From Halapricum salinum (lineage in GTDB: Archaea; Halobacteriota; Halobacteria; Halobacteriales; Haloarculaceae), in contig NZ_CP031310.1 of the NCBI RefSeq assembly GCF_004799665.1, forward strand, positions 1,542,887-1,606,886: DNA of 64,000 nucleotides, written 5' to 3'. Made by a program: the position numbers and the translations under genes. Below, piece by piece: positions 33,951 to 44,607 of the stretch. Under the pieces are notes generated by a model. It was not told the origin of the DNA, ran no database searches, and saw nothing but the letters and a program-made list of their open reading frames with translations. Each line of letters starts with the position of its first letter. Position 1 is the first letter of the stretch.

Positions 33951-34154
33951 TCAGCGCGGGGGGATGTTCACGACCAGGGCGCGAACGCGTTCGGCGGTGT
34001 GACGCTCGTTCCATCGGGCGAATTCGTCTTCGCGCCGTACAACGCCGGAACAATAGGTGTCTACGATTCGAACGCCCAGACCCAGAAACCGCGCGTGACG
34101 GCCGCCCATCCCCTCGTGAACAACACCTGAGAAACGGTCGCAGTATACTTGCAC
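33951..34154 (-). CDS. Possible small hypothetical protein
   Basis: 67 residues, starting 30 bases after the moaB stop on the same strand: MQVYCDRFSGVVHEGMGGRH, ending with ERVRALVVNIPPR. Two Cys and a plausible codon pattern, but no recognised motif. It ends next to GCGCTTCAGCGC-type dyads that resemble insertion-sequence ends, so it could be a remnant. Weakly supported. Confidence 0.3.
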   Translation of the reverse strand: MQVYCDRFSGVVHEGMGGRHARFLGLGVRIVDTYCSGVVRREDEFARWNERHTAERVRALVVNIPPR

Positions 34155-34183
34155 ACCCGGCCGCCCCGGCCACGAGCCTCATC

Positions 34184-34840
34184 TCACTCTCGGGTCGCCA
34201 GCCCTGCCAGGTGGCCGGCTTCCGCGACGACAATCTCTTCGGCACCCAGTCTGGCGGCGTTTTCACTCCCTGGGAGACAGAACACGGGGACGCCGTCGGC
34301 GACCCCCGCGGTCGCGCGGGTCCCGACGACCTTCGTCCCGATCTCCTCGAAGGAGAGTCGTCGGAAGAGTTCGCCGAATCCCGGCAGTTCCTTCTCGAAG
34401 AGCGGCCGTACTGCTTCGATCGTCACGTCGTCTGGCGTGACGCCCGTGCCGCCCGCCGTGACGACGGCGTCGACGTCGCCGCGGCCGACCACGGCGTCGA
34501 CGGCGGCTTGGACGTTGTCGTAGTCGTCGCGGACGACCTCTCGTGTGGCGATCTCGTGGCCCTCGGTTTCGAGTGCAGCCACGATCGCGTCGCCCGCGGG
34601 ATCGTCCTTCGTCGTCCGGGTCGAGGAGACCGTCAGCACCGCCGCGCCCAGCGTCTCGACGTCGTGGTGATGATGATCGTGATCGGTGTGATCGTGTTCG
34701 TCGCCCTGCTCGTGAACTTCGCGGTCCTCGTCGCGGCCGTTCGCTTCACCTTCGCCACCGTGTTCGTCTTCGACCTGTTCGGTGTCGTCGCCGTCGTCGC
34801 TCACCCCGCGGGTGGTGTCGCGCTCCTGGAAGTCGATCAT
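34184..34840 (-). CDS. moaB: Molybdenum cofactor biosynthesis protein MoaB, His-rich N-terminus
   Basis: 218 residues. The MoaB/Mog fold starts at LGAAVLTVSSTRTTKDDPAG and includes VVTAGGTGVTPDDVTIEAV and PGSENAARLGAEEIV, the MPT-adenylylation motifs. It adenylates molybdopterin before metal insertion. The first 60 residues are an acidic extension ending in HDHTDHDHHHHD, a probable metal-binding strip. No other moa genes are in the window. Confidence 0.92.
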   Translation of the reverse strand: MIDFQERDTTRGVSDDGDDTEQVEDEHGGEGEANGRDEDREVHEQGDEHDHTDHDHHHHDVETLGAAVLTVSSTRTTKDDPAGDAIVAALETEGHEIATREVVRDDYDNVQAAVDAVVGRGDVDAVVTAGGTGVTPDDVTIEAVRPLFEKELPGFGELFRRLSFEEIGTKVVGTRATAGVADGVPVFCLPGSENAARLGAEEIVVAEAGHLAGLATRE

Positions 34841-34876
34841 AGCGGTCGTTCGGCTGCAATCGGCAAAAAGGGCCTG

Positions 34877-35203
34877 TCACTCGGTTTCGTCGCCGATCCA
34901 GCTGCGGGCGGCCATCGCCTGCGGGAACCCCAGCGTCGGGATCGACAGCAGGGCGACGTGTTCGAGAGCCTCTGGATCGACGCCCTCTTCGAGGCCGCGT
35001 CGGACGTGTGAGTGGACCGCACCCTCCGATTCGGCCCCGATCGCCAGCGCCAGCTTCACCAGTCGTCTGGTCTCGCCGTCGATCGGACCCGCGTCGGCAC
35101 AGGCCGCCCCGAGTTCGTTGTATTGTTCCCACACGCTGGGATGTTCGCGGGCGAGTTCGCTCGGTACTTCCGGCAGGTCGTCGACGTCTGGGTCGTCTAC
35201 CAT
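34877..35203 (-). CDS. Carboxymuconolactone decarboxylase family protein
   Basis: 108 residues, an AhpD-like helical unit: ELGAACADAGPIDGETRRLV, KLALAIGAESEGAVHSHVRR and ALEHVALLSIPTLGF. The AhpD CxxC is absent, the Cys positions being Ala and Ser in GAVHSHV, so it resembles the decarboxylase branch. Start at MVDDPDVDDLPEVPSE, divergent from the oxidoreductase gene. Confidence 0.85.
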   Translation of the reverse strand: MVDDPDVDDLPEVPSELAREHPSVWEQYNELGAACADAGPIDGETRRLVKLALAIGAESEGAVHSHVRRGLEEGVDPEALEHVALLSIPTLGFPQAMAARSWIGDETE

Positions 35204-35290
35204 ACACGACGGTTCGACGGCAGTGCCCTTGTAGGTTGTCACCAGGGGACTATCGCCACCGTTTTGCGCGCGCCGTCCTCAGATTCTGCC

Positions 35291-36337
35291 ATGCAGGCCG
35301 TCCAACTGACCGACCACGGGGGCCGGGAGGTCCTCACCTACGGCGAGGTTCCCGACCCCGAACCTGACGCCGACGAGGTGCTCGTCGACGTCCGGGCAGG
35401 CGCGCTGAACCACCTCGACGTCTGGACCCGCCGCGGTCTCCCGGGCCTCGACCTCGACTTTCCACATATTCCCGGCAGCGACGCGGCGGGCGTAGTCACC
35501 GCGGTCGGAAGCGAGGTCACGCGATTCGAACCCGGTGATCACGTCACCGTCTGGGCCGGGGTCTCCTGTGGCTCCTGTGAGTTCTGTCGCCGCGGCGAGC
35601 CGACGCTGTGTGTCGACTATCACGTCCTCGGCGAGCACGTTCCGGGCGTCCACGCCGAGCAGATCGCCGTCCCCGAGGACAACCTCCTCCCCGTGCCCGA
35701 AGGCGTCGATTGGTCGACGGCGGCGGCCGCGCCGCTGGTGTTCGGGACCGCCTGGCGGATGTTGATCGAGCGCGGCGACCTCTCGGCGGGCGAGTCGGTC
35801 CTCGTGCTCGGGGCCAGCGGCGGGGTCGGCCACGCGGCGGTCCAGATCGCCGCCCACGCCGGCTGTGAGGTGTTCGCGACCGCCGGCACGGCCGAGAAGC
35901 GAGCGTACGCCGCCGAGATCGGGGCCGACCACACGATCGACTACACCGAGGACGACTTCGCCCGGGCGGTCCGGGCGGAGACGGGCGAGCGCGGGGTCGA
36001 CGTCGTGGTCGATCACGTCGGCGCGGACACGTGGGACGACTCCTTGCGCGCGCTCGCTCGCGGCGGGCGCGTGCTCACCTGCGGGGCGACCACGGGCGGG
36101 CGGCCACAGACGAACCTCGATCGAATCTTCTGGAGCCAGCTGTCGGTGATCGGCTCGACGATGGCCGCGCCGGGGACCGCCGAGCGCGCCTGCCAGTCGG
36201 TCTGGGACGGGACCTTCGAGGTCAGAATTCGCGAGACGCTGCCGATGAGCCGCGTCGCTCGCGGGCACGAACTGCTCGAAGGTCGCGAGGGGTTCGGGAA
36301 GGTTGTCGTCGTTCCGGACGGTGCGTACGATGGGTGA
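35291..36337 (+). CDS. Zinc-binding alcohol dehydrogenase/quinone reductase (MDR)
   Basis: 348 residues. GroES-like half with catalytic-zone HIPGSDAAGVVTAVG, structural-zinc cysteines CGSCEFCRRGEPTLC, and Rossmann half LVLGASGGVGHAAVQIAA. NADPH-type MDR enzyme acting on unknown alcohols or quinones. The stop overlaps the next gene's ATG by 8 bases. Confidence 0.9.
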   Translation: MQAVQLTDHGGREVLTYGEVPDPEPDADEVLVDVRAGALNHLDVWTRRGLPGLDLDFPHIPGSDAAGVVTAVGSEVTRFEPGDHVTVWAGVSCGSCEFCRRGEPTLCVDYHVLGEHVPGVHAEQIAVPEDNLLPVPEGVDWSTAAAAPLVFGTAWRMLIERGDLSAGESVLVLGASGGVGHAAVQIAAHAGCEVFATAGTAEKRAYAAEIGADHTIDYTEDDFARAVRAETGERGVDVVVDHVGADTWDDSLRALARGGRVLTCGATTGGRPQTNLDRIFWSQLSVIGSTMAAPGTAERACQSVWDGTFEVRIRETLPMSRVARGHELLEGREGFGKVVVVPDGAYDG

Positions 36338-36641
36338 GGGTGGCGAGGACACTGGTGAACCAGACGACGACACGTACGTCCACCGACCCTCCGGAGAGCC
36401 GCCACGCAAGGCCGCGGCGACCGACGACGACTTCGGCTGGCGGGGCTGGCTTCTGGTCGTCGTGCTCGTCTTCTCGTTTCTGGTCGTCCCGTGGGCGTTG
36501 ATCCTCCTGCCGAGTGCCCAGTCCGGCGTGAGTGCGCTGGGGCTGTCCTGGCGGGACACGTATCTGGCGCTGCCGATGATTCCAGCGCTGGTGCTCGGCG
36601 CGCTCGGCGTCTGGACGGCGTTGCACGCGCGCCGGGAGTAA
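36330..36641 (+). CDS. Small two-helix membrane protein
   Basis: 103 residues. Acidic N-terminal 40 residues (GEGGEDTGEPDDDTYVHRPS), then helices WLLVVVLVFSFLVVPWALIL and LALPMIPALVLGALGVWTAL. Translationally coupled to the MDR gene. No known domain; probably a membrane accessory protein. Confidence 0.7.
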   Translation: MGEGGEDTGEPDDDTYVHRPSGEPPRKAAATDDDFGWRGWLLVVVLVFSFLVVPWALILLPSAQSGVSALGLSWRDTYLALPMIPALVLGALGVWTALHARRE

Positions 36642-36739
36642 TGCTTCTTCGCGTGTGTCGTCGCTAGATCCCCAATCGTCAGAACTGAAAATCGGAGGTA
36701 ACGCTTTTTGAATCCGACCGGCGAAGCTACGAGCCAGCG

Positions 36740-38398
36740 ATGCCATCTTCGTTCTATCTCCCGCTTGTACTCCTCGTCTCTCTCTCGGGTGTCGGGCTGG
36801 CGCTGTTCGCCTGGGTCAACCGCGAGACGCCCGGAGCGGGCCCCATCGCGCTGTTGCTGTTCGCGGCGAGCCTCTGGACGCTGACCGACGCGCTGAGCGT
36901 CTTCTCTCTGGAGACGGTCTTCTGGGCGCGGATGAAGCTCTCGGTCTCGGCGGTGCTCCCGCTGGCGTGGCTGCTGGTCGTCGTCGAGTACACTGGGCGC
37001 GAGCGCTGGCTCGCCGGGCCTCGGCTGCTGGCGCTGCTGGTCGAACCGCTGGTCTTTGCGGCGCTCGTCTGGAGCAACGACAGCCATCACCTCGTCTGGG
37101 AGACGACCCGGGTCGTCCGGGGCGGCGATCAGCTGGTCTTCGCCGGCGTCGAGGGCCTGGCGTTCTGGGGCCATCTCGTCTACGCGTACGCGCTGGTCGC
37201 GATCGGGGCTGCGATCCTCCTTCGGCTGTTGTTGCGGACCGACGGGATCTTCAGATCCCAGAGCACGGCGCTGCTGGCGTCGATCGTCTTTCCGATGACG
37301 GTCAACGCGCTGTACGTCTTCGACTATCTTCAGCCCGGGGTCGATCCCACCGGGATCGCGTTCGTGCTCACCGGGACCGTCCTCGCGGGGTCGATGCTCC
37401 GCCAGCACCTGCTCGACGTCAGCCCCGCGACACGCGAACTCGGACGCGAGGAGGTGATCGAGCAACTCGACGATCCGGTGTTCATCGTCGACGGCTCGGG
37501 AACTGTCGTGGACCTCAATCCCGCCGGCGAGTCGTTGCTGGAGACGTCGGCGACCGAGGCGATCGGCCGCGAGCTCCCGGCGCTACTCCCCGCGCTCGAA
37601 TCGGCACTCGACGCAGGCGGTGAGATATCCTTCGAGTCGGCTGGTGTCCGTCGCCACTACGACGTCAGTGTCTCGGAACTGGACCGCGCCTACGGGCGGG
37701 TAACCGGCCGGATCGTCAGCCTCCGAGACGTGACCGAGCGCACCCAGCGCGAGCAACGCCTGGACGTGATGAATCGCCTCTTCAGGCACAATCTCCGCAA
37801 CGAGATGAACGTCGTCCGGGGCAATGCCGAGTTGCTCCGATCCCGTGTCGACGACGAGCAGCGCGAGCGGGCCGACCGAATCATCACGACCGTCGACGAA
37901 ATCGTCGGGCGGAGCGACAAGGTCAGAACCCTCTCTCAGTCGCTCGAAGGCGACCCATCCCAGACGCTGGATCTGGGGTCGATTCTCCGGTCGATCGTCG
38001 CGTCGATTCGCTCGGAGTATCCCGACGCGAGGGTGACGCTGGACGCGCCCGAGGCGTGTCAGGTCACCGGCGATCCTTCGATCGAGGTCGCCGTCGTCGA
38101 ACTCATGGAGAACGCTATCGAACACGCGAGCGGTGAGGTAGCGGTCTCGGTGACGTTGACGGCGCTGGACGACACTCGCGTCGAGGTGCGCGTCGAAGAC
38201 GACGGGCCAGGGATTCCCGAGCAGGAGCTGCAGGTCCTCCAGTCTCGAACCGAGACGCCGATGGAACACGGCAGCGGCTTCGGGCTGTGGCTGGTGACCT
38301 GGGTGGTCGAGCGCGTCGGCGGGTCGATCGAGTTCGATGTCGGCGAGACTGGGACGACGGCTACCGTCCGGCTGCCACGCGCGGGCCCGGACGACTAA
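36740..38398 (+). CDS. 7TM sensor histidine kinase with PAS domain
   Basis: 552 residues. Seven N-terminal helices (about residues 1-225) of the histidine-kinase 7TM sensor type, a PAS domain (DPVFIVDGSGTVVDLNPAGE), HisKA with LFRHNLRNEMNVVRGNAELL, N box ELMENAIEHA, and ATPase boxes VEDDGPGIPEQE and GSGFGLWLVTWVV. A membrane sensor likely signalling to an unlinked response regulator. Single gene. Confidence 0.93.
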   Translation: MPSSFYLPLVLLVSLSGVGLALFAWVNRETPGAGPIALLLFAASLWTLTDALSVFSLETVFWARMKLSVSAVLPLAWLLVVVEYTGRERWLAGPRLLALLVEPLVFAALVWSNDSHHLVWETTRVVRGGDQLVFAGVEGLAFWGHLVYAYALVAIGAAILLRLLLRTDGIFRSQSTALLASIVFPMTVNALYVFDYLQPGVDPTGIAFVLTGTVLAGSMLRQHLLDVSPATRELGREEVIEQLDDPVFIVDGSGTVVDLNPAGESLLETSATEAIGRELPALLPALESALDAGGEISFESAGVRRHYDVSVSELDRAYGRVTGRIVSLRDVTERTQREQRLDVMNRLFRHNLRNEMNVVRGNAELLRSRVDDEQRERADRIITTVDEIVGRSDKVRTLSQSLEGDPSQTLDLGSILRSIVASIRSEYPDARVTLDAPEACQVTGDPSIEVAVVELMENAIEHASGEVAVSVTLTALDDTRVEVRVEDDGPGIPEQELQVLQSRTETPMEHGSGFGLWLVTWVVERVGGSIEFDVGETGTTATVRLPRAGPDD

Positions 38399-38793
38399 CC
38401 CCCGGTCAGCACCTCGTCGGCCCGAATCCGCAGGATCACGCGCTCGGTTTCGATGGGATTCGGATACTCGGATTTGCCCATGTATCGCTCCGCCAGCGCG
38501 TCGATGTGTTCGCGCGCACCCTCGGTCGTTATCTCGGTCACTTCGCCCGTCACCGAGAGGAACCGATAGGGATTGTCGGGATCGACCATGCTCACCGACA
38601 CCGTCGGATCGGTCGCGACGTTGCGTTCCTTTCGACGGCCGCGCTCGGTGTTGACCAGCACTCGGTCGTCGTCGGCGTCGTAGTCGATCCAGACCGGCGT
38701 CGTGTGGGGCTTTCCTTCGGAGGTCATCGTCGTTACGTGTGCGAACGTCGCCTTCTCGAAGAGGTCGTGGTATACTGTGGGTATCGATGGCAC
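38395..38793 (-). CDS. Pyridoxamine 5'-phosphate oxidase-like (PPOX class) protein
   Basis: 132 residues. Split beta-barrel flavin-binding pattern: YHDLFEKATFAHVTTMTSEG, HTTPVWIDYDADDDRVLVNT and RKERNVATDPTVSVSMVDPD, matching F420/FMN-dependent PPOX class proteins. The GTG start gives MPSIPTVYHDLF, the usual N-terminus; ATG 38841 would add 16 unusual residues. Overlaps the divergent promoter of the next gene. Confidence 0.85.
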   Translation of the reverse strand: MPSIPTVYHDLFEKATFAHVTTMTSEGKPHTTPVWIDYDADDDRVLVNTERGRRKERNVATDPTVSVSMVDPDNPYRFLSVTGEVTEITTEGAREHIDALAERYMGKSEYPNPIETERVILRIRADEVLTGG

Positions 38794-38818
38794 ACGTAGT
38801 CGTAGCGACGCCGGCGGG

Positions 38819-38824
38819 ATATAC
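38819..38824 (+). promoter_or_regulatory. TATA box of the DUF2250 gene
   Basis: ATATAC at 38819-38824 lies about 45 bases before ATG 38868. It supports that start over the in-frame ATG at 38787, which precedes the box. Confidence 0.4.
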
Positions 38825-38867
38825 GTACGCGGTGGATTCAAACGCCGTCAGCCAGTACGAGCCGACG

Positions 38868-39731
38868 ATGGTCTCGCAGGCCGAGATCGACCGCCTCCGT
38901 CTGGAAGCGGACACGATCATGACTCGCTACCAGACGGTCGAACGAGCCCTGGAGCGCGCCCGCTCGGAGTCAGGTGAGCACTGGGAGACGGGCGAGCTGC
39001 CCATCTCGCTGGAGACGCCCCACGGCGAGTCGATCGACGTCACGCTCGATCTGGAATCCAGTCCCGCGGACAACGCCCAAGTCAGGTACGACCGAGCGAG
39101 CGAACTCGAAGCCGAACTCGAACGCCAGCAACGGATCGTCGGCCAACTCGCTCCTCTCCCAGCGGATCCGGTCGCCTACTTGATCTGCTACCATCTCGAT
39201 GCCGTCGAAGGAAACTACCCGCGGTCGATGGCCGGCCACCTCGACGCCGAACGGGGGCAGGTCGAGGATCTGTGCGAGGAAATGGAGACGGCGGGCGTGC
39301 TCGAACGCGTCGAATCGGGGACGGTCAAGCAGCGCCGCGTGAAGGCAAAGCAGGCCGAAGAGGTTCGCCAGCACCACACCTACTACCGGCTCTCGCGGCA
39401 AGGCGACCACCTCCTGCGGTTTCTCGACGATCCGGAGGGGAAACGAAACGTCCTGCGACATCTCCCCGACGGGAAGACGCTCGTCGAGCGACTGGCTCGT
39501 GGCGGACCGGACTATCCGCGGATGACTGCCGAGGAACTGGAGATGGGCTTCGAGTACGTCCGCCACCTCTACCGGGCGCTCCGGCAGGTGGGGCTGGTCA
39601 CCGAGTACGAGGGCAGCACGATCAAAGCCAGCGAGCGAAAATTGAAACCGAAAGACGAGACCCACCGCAAGCACACCTACTACGTCGCGACCGATCACGG
39701 GGAGACGGCACTGCGAGAACTGGATGAGTGA
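38868..39731 (+). CDS. DUF2250-type winged-helix protein
   Basis: 287 residues. A coiled segment with ASELEAELERQQRIVGQLAP is followed by a winged-helix DUF2250 domain (DPVAYLICYHLDAVEGNYPR, GQVEDLCEEMETAGVLERVE) and a second helical repeat (GFEYVRHLYRALRQVGLVTE ... KHTYYVATDHGETAL). HTYYRLS and HTYYVAT recur, suggesting duplicated domains. Probable transcription regulator. Confidence 0.78.
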   Translation: MVSQAEIDRLRLEADTIMTRYQTVERALERARSESGEHWETGELPISLETPHGESIDVTLDLESSPADNAQVRYDRASELEAELERQQRIVGQLAPLPADPVAYLICYHLDAVEGNYPRSMAGHLDAERGQVEDLCEEMETAGVLERVESGTVKQRRVKAKQAEEVRQHHTYYRLSRQGDHLLRFLDDPEGKRNVLRHLPDGKTLVERLARGGPDYPRMTAEELEMGFEYVRHLYRALRQVGLVTEYEGSTIKASERKLKPKDETHRKHTYYVATDHGETALRELDE

Positions 39732-39749
39732 CAGCGGATCACTCGGCGC

Positions 39750-39947
39750 TCAGGCGCTGGCGTCGTAGCCCGAATCGACGACCGCCTGCACGAGCGCGTC
39801 GACGTCCGCGTCACCTTCGACGGTCGCACTGTTGGTTTCGCGGTCGGCCTCGGCGTGTGTGACGCCCGATACGGATTCGAGCGCCTCGACGACGGTCTGT
39901 TCGCAGCCGCCACAGCTCATGCCTTCGACGGTCAGTGTCGTGGACAT
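39750..39947 (-). CDS. Heavy-metal-associated domain protein (copper chaperone-like)
   Basis: 65 residues, one HMA domain: MSTTLTVEGMSCGGCEQTVV with the metal-binding CGGC, then VSGVTHAEADRETNSATVEG and VDSGYDASA. Delivers Cu(I) or a similar ion, normally to a P1B ATPase; none is nearby. Confidence 0.92.
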   Translation of the reverse strand: MSTTLTVEGMSCGGCEQTVVEALESVSGVTHAEADRETNSATVEGDADVDALVQAVVDSGYDASA

Positions 39948-40024
39948 ACCCGGAACTACGGGGGGCTGCTTTTTCTCGGTTTCTCCTTCGATTCCCAAGT
40001 GGAGTCGGCTTTCGAGTTTGGAAC

Positions 40025-40342
40025 CTAGCTGTCGAGCTCTTCGGCGACCGTCTCGGCGTCGATGAGATCGGGATCGACGACGAGATCGGCCTGCCCGCGG
40101 GCGAAGTCCGGCAGCGACTGACTGGCGTAGACGACGACTTTCAGGTCGGGGTTGATATCTTTGGCGACGGAGATCGACGTGGCCTGTTCGACTTCGGTGA
40201 GGACGAAGACGGTGGCGTCGTGGATGCCGGCCTCTTCGAGCGCTGGGCGGTTGGCGACGTCGACGAACGCGACGTCGTGGCCCTCCGACTCGATGGCCTG
40301 GCCGATCTCTTCGCGGTCCACCCCCGCGACGATCACGTGCAT
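40025..40342 (-). CDS. Small Rossmann-like protein (DUF7126-like)
   Basis: 105 residues resembling the first part of a TrkA-N/RCK domain: MHVIVAGVDREEIGQAIESE, VAFVDVANRPALEEAG, TVFVLTEVEQATSISVAKDI, LKVVVYASQSLPDFARGQAD. The Gly-rich loop is weak (AGVDREEIG). I recall this as a conserved haloarchaeal family; ligand unknown. Confidence 0.78.
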   Translation of the reverse strand: MHVIVAGVDREEIGQAIESEGHDVAFVDVANRPALEEAGIHDATVFVLTEVEQATSISVAKDINPDLKVVVYASQSLPDFARGQADLVVDPDLIDAETVAEELDS

Positions 40343-40450
40343 ACTCCGAGGTGGGCGAGCGCGGATTAATGGGTTTCGTCCCTGGCTTCCCACGGGCTAC
40401 CTGTGAGTCGCGATAGAAGAGCCTTTTTCGCTCGCTCGCCTCGCGACGGT

Positions 40451-40915
40451 ATGGTCGATCCGCTCGCGCTCGTCGGCATCCCGTTTTTGCTAGTCGGTGG
40501 GGCCGTCCTGCAGTACGGGGCTCGACTCTCTATCGGTCTCTACCGTCGGTCCCGGGAGGCACGCGAAGTCGACGCCGAGATCGTCGAGACCAGAATCGAC
40601 GAACGTGAGGACGGTGACTTCGAACCGACTGTCCGCTTTCGGTACGACTTCGACGGCGAGACCTACGAGTCGACGTTCGTCACCGAGGGTCAGGACCCGC
40701 CCGCTGGCAGTCGCGATGTCGTCGAGTCGTATCTCTCGAACTACTCCGAGGGCGACCGGGTTCGGGCGACGCTGTTGACGAGCATGGCCGACCAGGCCGT
40801 CCTCGAACGCTCGACGGCCACCTGGCCGTACGTCGTCGCCGTCGTCTCGACGCTGCTTGGTGGTGTCTTCACCATCCTCGGGGCCGGGATTCTCGTGGGC
40901 GGACTGTTCGGGTAG
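40451..40915 (+). CDS. DUF3592 membrane protein
   Basis: 154 residues. N-terminal helix ALVGIPFLLVGGAVLQYGAR, a beta-rich soluble loop (VRFRYDFDGETYESTFVTEG) typical of DUF3592, and a C-terminal helix VVAVVSTLLGGVFTILGAGI. Function unknown. Confidence 0.83.
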   Translation: MVDPLALVGIPFLLVGGAVLQYGARLSIGLYRRSREAREVDAEIVETRIDEREDGDFEPTVRFRYDFDGETYESTFVTEGQDPPAGSRDVVESYLSNYSEGDRVRATLLTSMADQAVLERSTATWPYVVAVVSTLLGGVFTILGAGILVGGLFG

Positions 40916-41011
40916 GGCCGACAGCCGCGTCTGACGGCGGAGAAACTTTGATAGTGACCTAACGTTTCCTCTTCCGAAGGGCGTTTGCGTAGGGGGACGA
41001 TAGCACGGGTT

Positions 41012-42031
41012 ATGACGGATACCAATCGTGTGTTCACGCTGGCGAAGCGCCCGGAAGGCAAACCGAACCGCGACACGTTCGAACTGGTCGAACGGGACGT
41101 CCCCGAGCCCGGACCTGGCGAGGCGCTCGTCCGGACGCTGTATCTCTCGGTCGATCCGTACATGCGCGACCGGATGCGCGCCGGGGAGTCCTACGCCGAG
41201 CCGTGGGGCGTCGGCGACCCGCTCGAAGGCGGCGTCGTCGGCGAAGTCGTCGCCGACAACGGTACCGAGTTCGAAGCCGGCGATGTCGTCGCCGGGAACC
41301 TCCGGTGGGCCGATTTCTCGACGGCCGCCGGCCCCGACCTCCAGCGGGTCGATCCCGACCTCGCGCCCATCTCGACCGCCCTGGGCGTCCTCGGGATGCC
41401 GGGTCGGACCGCATACTTCGGGACGCGCGAGGTCGCCCAACCCGACGCCGGCGACACCTTCGTCGTGACCGGCGCGGCCGGGGCGGTCGGCTCGGTCGCC
41501 GGCCAGGTCGCGAAACTCCAAGGCGCGCGCGTCGTCGGCTTCGCCGGCTCGGCGGAGAAAGTCTCCTTCCTCGAAGACGACCTCGGTTTCGACGCCGGGA
41601 TCAACTACAAGGAGACCGACGACTACCGGGCGGCCCTCGCGGAGGCAGCGCCCGGTGGTGTCGACGCGTACTTCGACAACGTCGGCGGCCCGATCACCGA
41701 CGCCGTCTTCACACAGCTCAACGTCGACGCCCGGGTCGCCGTCTGCGGGCAGATCTCCCAGTACAACGCCGAGGAACTGCCGACCGGACCGCGGAAACTC
41801 GGTCAGCTCATCCAGAAACGGGCGACTGTCGAGGGCTTCCTGATTCAGGACTTCGCCCCGCGGTTCGAGCAGGCGACCCGCCAGCTCGGCCGGTGGGTCC
41901 AGAACGGCGATATCACCTATCGCGAGACCGTCACCGAGGGTCTGGAGAACGCGCCCGAGGGGTTCCTCGGGCTGTTCGAGGGCGAGAACATCGGGAAACA
42001 ACTGGTCAAAGTGGCTGACCGCGAGGAATAG
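41012..42031 (+). CDS. NADP-dependent oxidoreductase, MDR superfamily (zinc-free)
   Basis: 339 residues. N-terminus RPEGKPNRDTFELVERDVPE and YLSVDPYMRDRMR, Rossmann VTGAAGAVGSVAGQVAKLQG, and VDAYFDNVGGPITDAVFTQL, matching prostaglandin reductase/YncB-like enzymes that reduce alpha,beta-unsaturated carbonyls with NADPH. No zinc cysteines. ATG 41012 is used; an in-frame start 27 bases upstream is less likely. Confidence 0.92.
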   Translation: MTDTNRVFTLAKRPEGKPNRDTFELVERDVPEPGPGEALVRTLYLSVDPYMRDRMRAGESYAEPWGVGDPLEGGVVGEVVADNGTEFEAGDVVAGNLRWADFSTAAGPDLQRVDPDLAPISTALGVLGMPGRTAYFGTREVAQPDAGDTFVVTGAAGAVGSVAGQVAKLQGARVVGFAGSAEKVSFLEDDLGFDAGINYKETDDYRAALAEAAPGGVDAYFDNVGGPITDAVFTQLNVDARVAVCGQISQYNAEELPTGPRKLGQLIQKRATVEGFLIQDFAPRFEQATRQLGRWVQNGDITYRETVTEGLENAPEGFLGLFEGENIGKQLVKVADREE

Positions 42032-42254
42032 CTACCTGTAACAGTGCGAGAGTCCCGCCCTTCCCGTGAGGGATGAGTGTTCCGACATGCGGTCGGAACC
42101 GAGGACCGAACAGGGCGGGCGTGAAGCGCGTAAGCTCTAATGAGATTCTGCCGAGAGATCGCTGGCCCTGAGTCTCCAACAAGACGGACGAGTTCCACTT
42201 CCACTGCGGATGGCTGACATTCAAACCCGAAGCGAACGTATATAGGATTGGCTG

Positions 42255-43592
<1,338 letters not shown>

Positions 43593-43689
43593 GCCGGCTG
43601 AGACTCCCACGGAGGAAACCGCGCCGTCGTCGGGCTTTGCCCGACTGCCTGAGGGACGTAGTCCCTCTCTGTTCACGGCGCGGAGGATG

Positions 43690-44607
43690 TCATTCGTACT
43701 CGATGGTCGCGGGCGGCTTGTGGGTCACGTCGTAGACGACGCGAGCGACGTTCTCGTGTGCGCCGGTGATCCGGCTCTGGATGCGCTGGAGGGTCTCCCA
43801 GTCGATCTCCTGGGCGCGGGCAGTCATGCCGTCCCGGGACTCCACCGAGCGCACGGAGACGACCCAGCCGTGGACGCGGTTGTCGCCCTTGACGCCTGTG
43901 GCCTTGCCGATGACCGCCGCGAGGGCCTGCCACGGTTCGTACTCCTCCAGTTCCTCCTCGACGACGTGGTTGGCCTCGCGGGCGACTTCGAGCTTCTCCT
44001 CGGTGACGGGACCGATGATCCGCACTGCCAGCCCGGGCCCGGGGAAGGGCATCCGCTCGGAGATCACCGCTTCGAGGTCGAGTTCGCGCGCGACTTCCCG
44101 TACTTCGTCCTTATAGAGGTCGCGCATCGGTTCGACGATGCCGTCGAAGTCGATGCGCTCGGGCAGGCCGCCGACGTTGTGGTGGGACTTGATCGTCCCC
44201 TCGCTCTCGATGCGGTCGGGGTAGATGGTCCCCTGGACGAGGTAATCGGCGTCGACTTCACGGGCGACCTCCTCGAACTCCCGGATGAACTGCTCGCCGA
44301 TGATGTGTCGTTTCTCCTCGGGGTCGTCCTCGCCTTCGAGGGCGTCGAGGAACCGATCCTTGGCGTCGACGATCCGCAGACTCTCCATGTAGTCGAAAGT
44401 CTCGCGGATCTCCTCGGTCTCGCCTTTGCGCATCAGGCCGGTGTCGACGTAGACCGCAGTCAGTTGCGTGCCGATGGACTCGTAGGCCAGCGCGGCCGCG
44501 GTCGAGGAGTCCACACCGCCCGAAAGGCCGATGACGGCGTTCGCGTCACCGACCTCCTCACTGATCTCTTCGATCTTCTCCTCGATGAAGGAATCGACGT
44601 CGACCAT
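43690..44607 (-). CDS. guaAB: GMP synthase ATP-pyrophosphatase subunit
   Basis: 305 residues. PP-loop [40 protein letters not shown], and the C-terminal dimer domain [20 protein letters not shown] and [13 protein letters not shown]. It adenylates XMP and aminates it with ammonia from the glutaminase subunit (7680-8252). The start overlaps the pyrG stop by one base, so both are translated from one mRNA. Confidence 0.96.
   Translation of the reverse strand: MVDVDSFIEEKIEEISEEVGDANAVIGLSGGVDSSTAAALAYESIGTQLTAVYVDTGLMRKGETEEIRETFDYMESLRIVDAKDRFLDALEGEDDPEEKRHIIGEQFIREFEEVAREVDADYLVQGTIYPDRIESEGTIKSHHNVGGLPERIDFDGIVEPMRDLYKDEVREVARELDLEAVISERMPFPGPGLAVRIIGPVTEEKLEVAREANHVVEEELEEYEPWQALAAVIGKATGVKGDNRVHGWVVSVRSVESRDGMTARAQEIDWETLQRIQSRITGAHENVARVVYDVTHKPPATIEYE

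Noticed and set aside
35279-37465. 728-residue minus-strand frame across the MDR and kinase genes
   Set aside because: Lies antisense to two genes with full conserved motifs; no motif of its own.
42239-42244. TATATA just ahead of tnpB as its promoter
   Set aside because: Only about 12 bases separate it from the ATG, too close for an archaeal TATA box.
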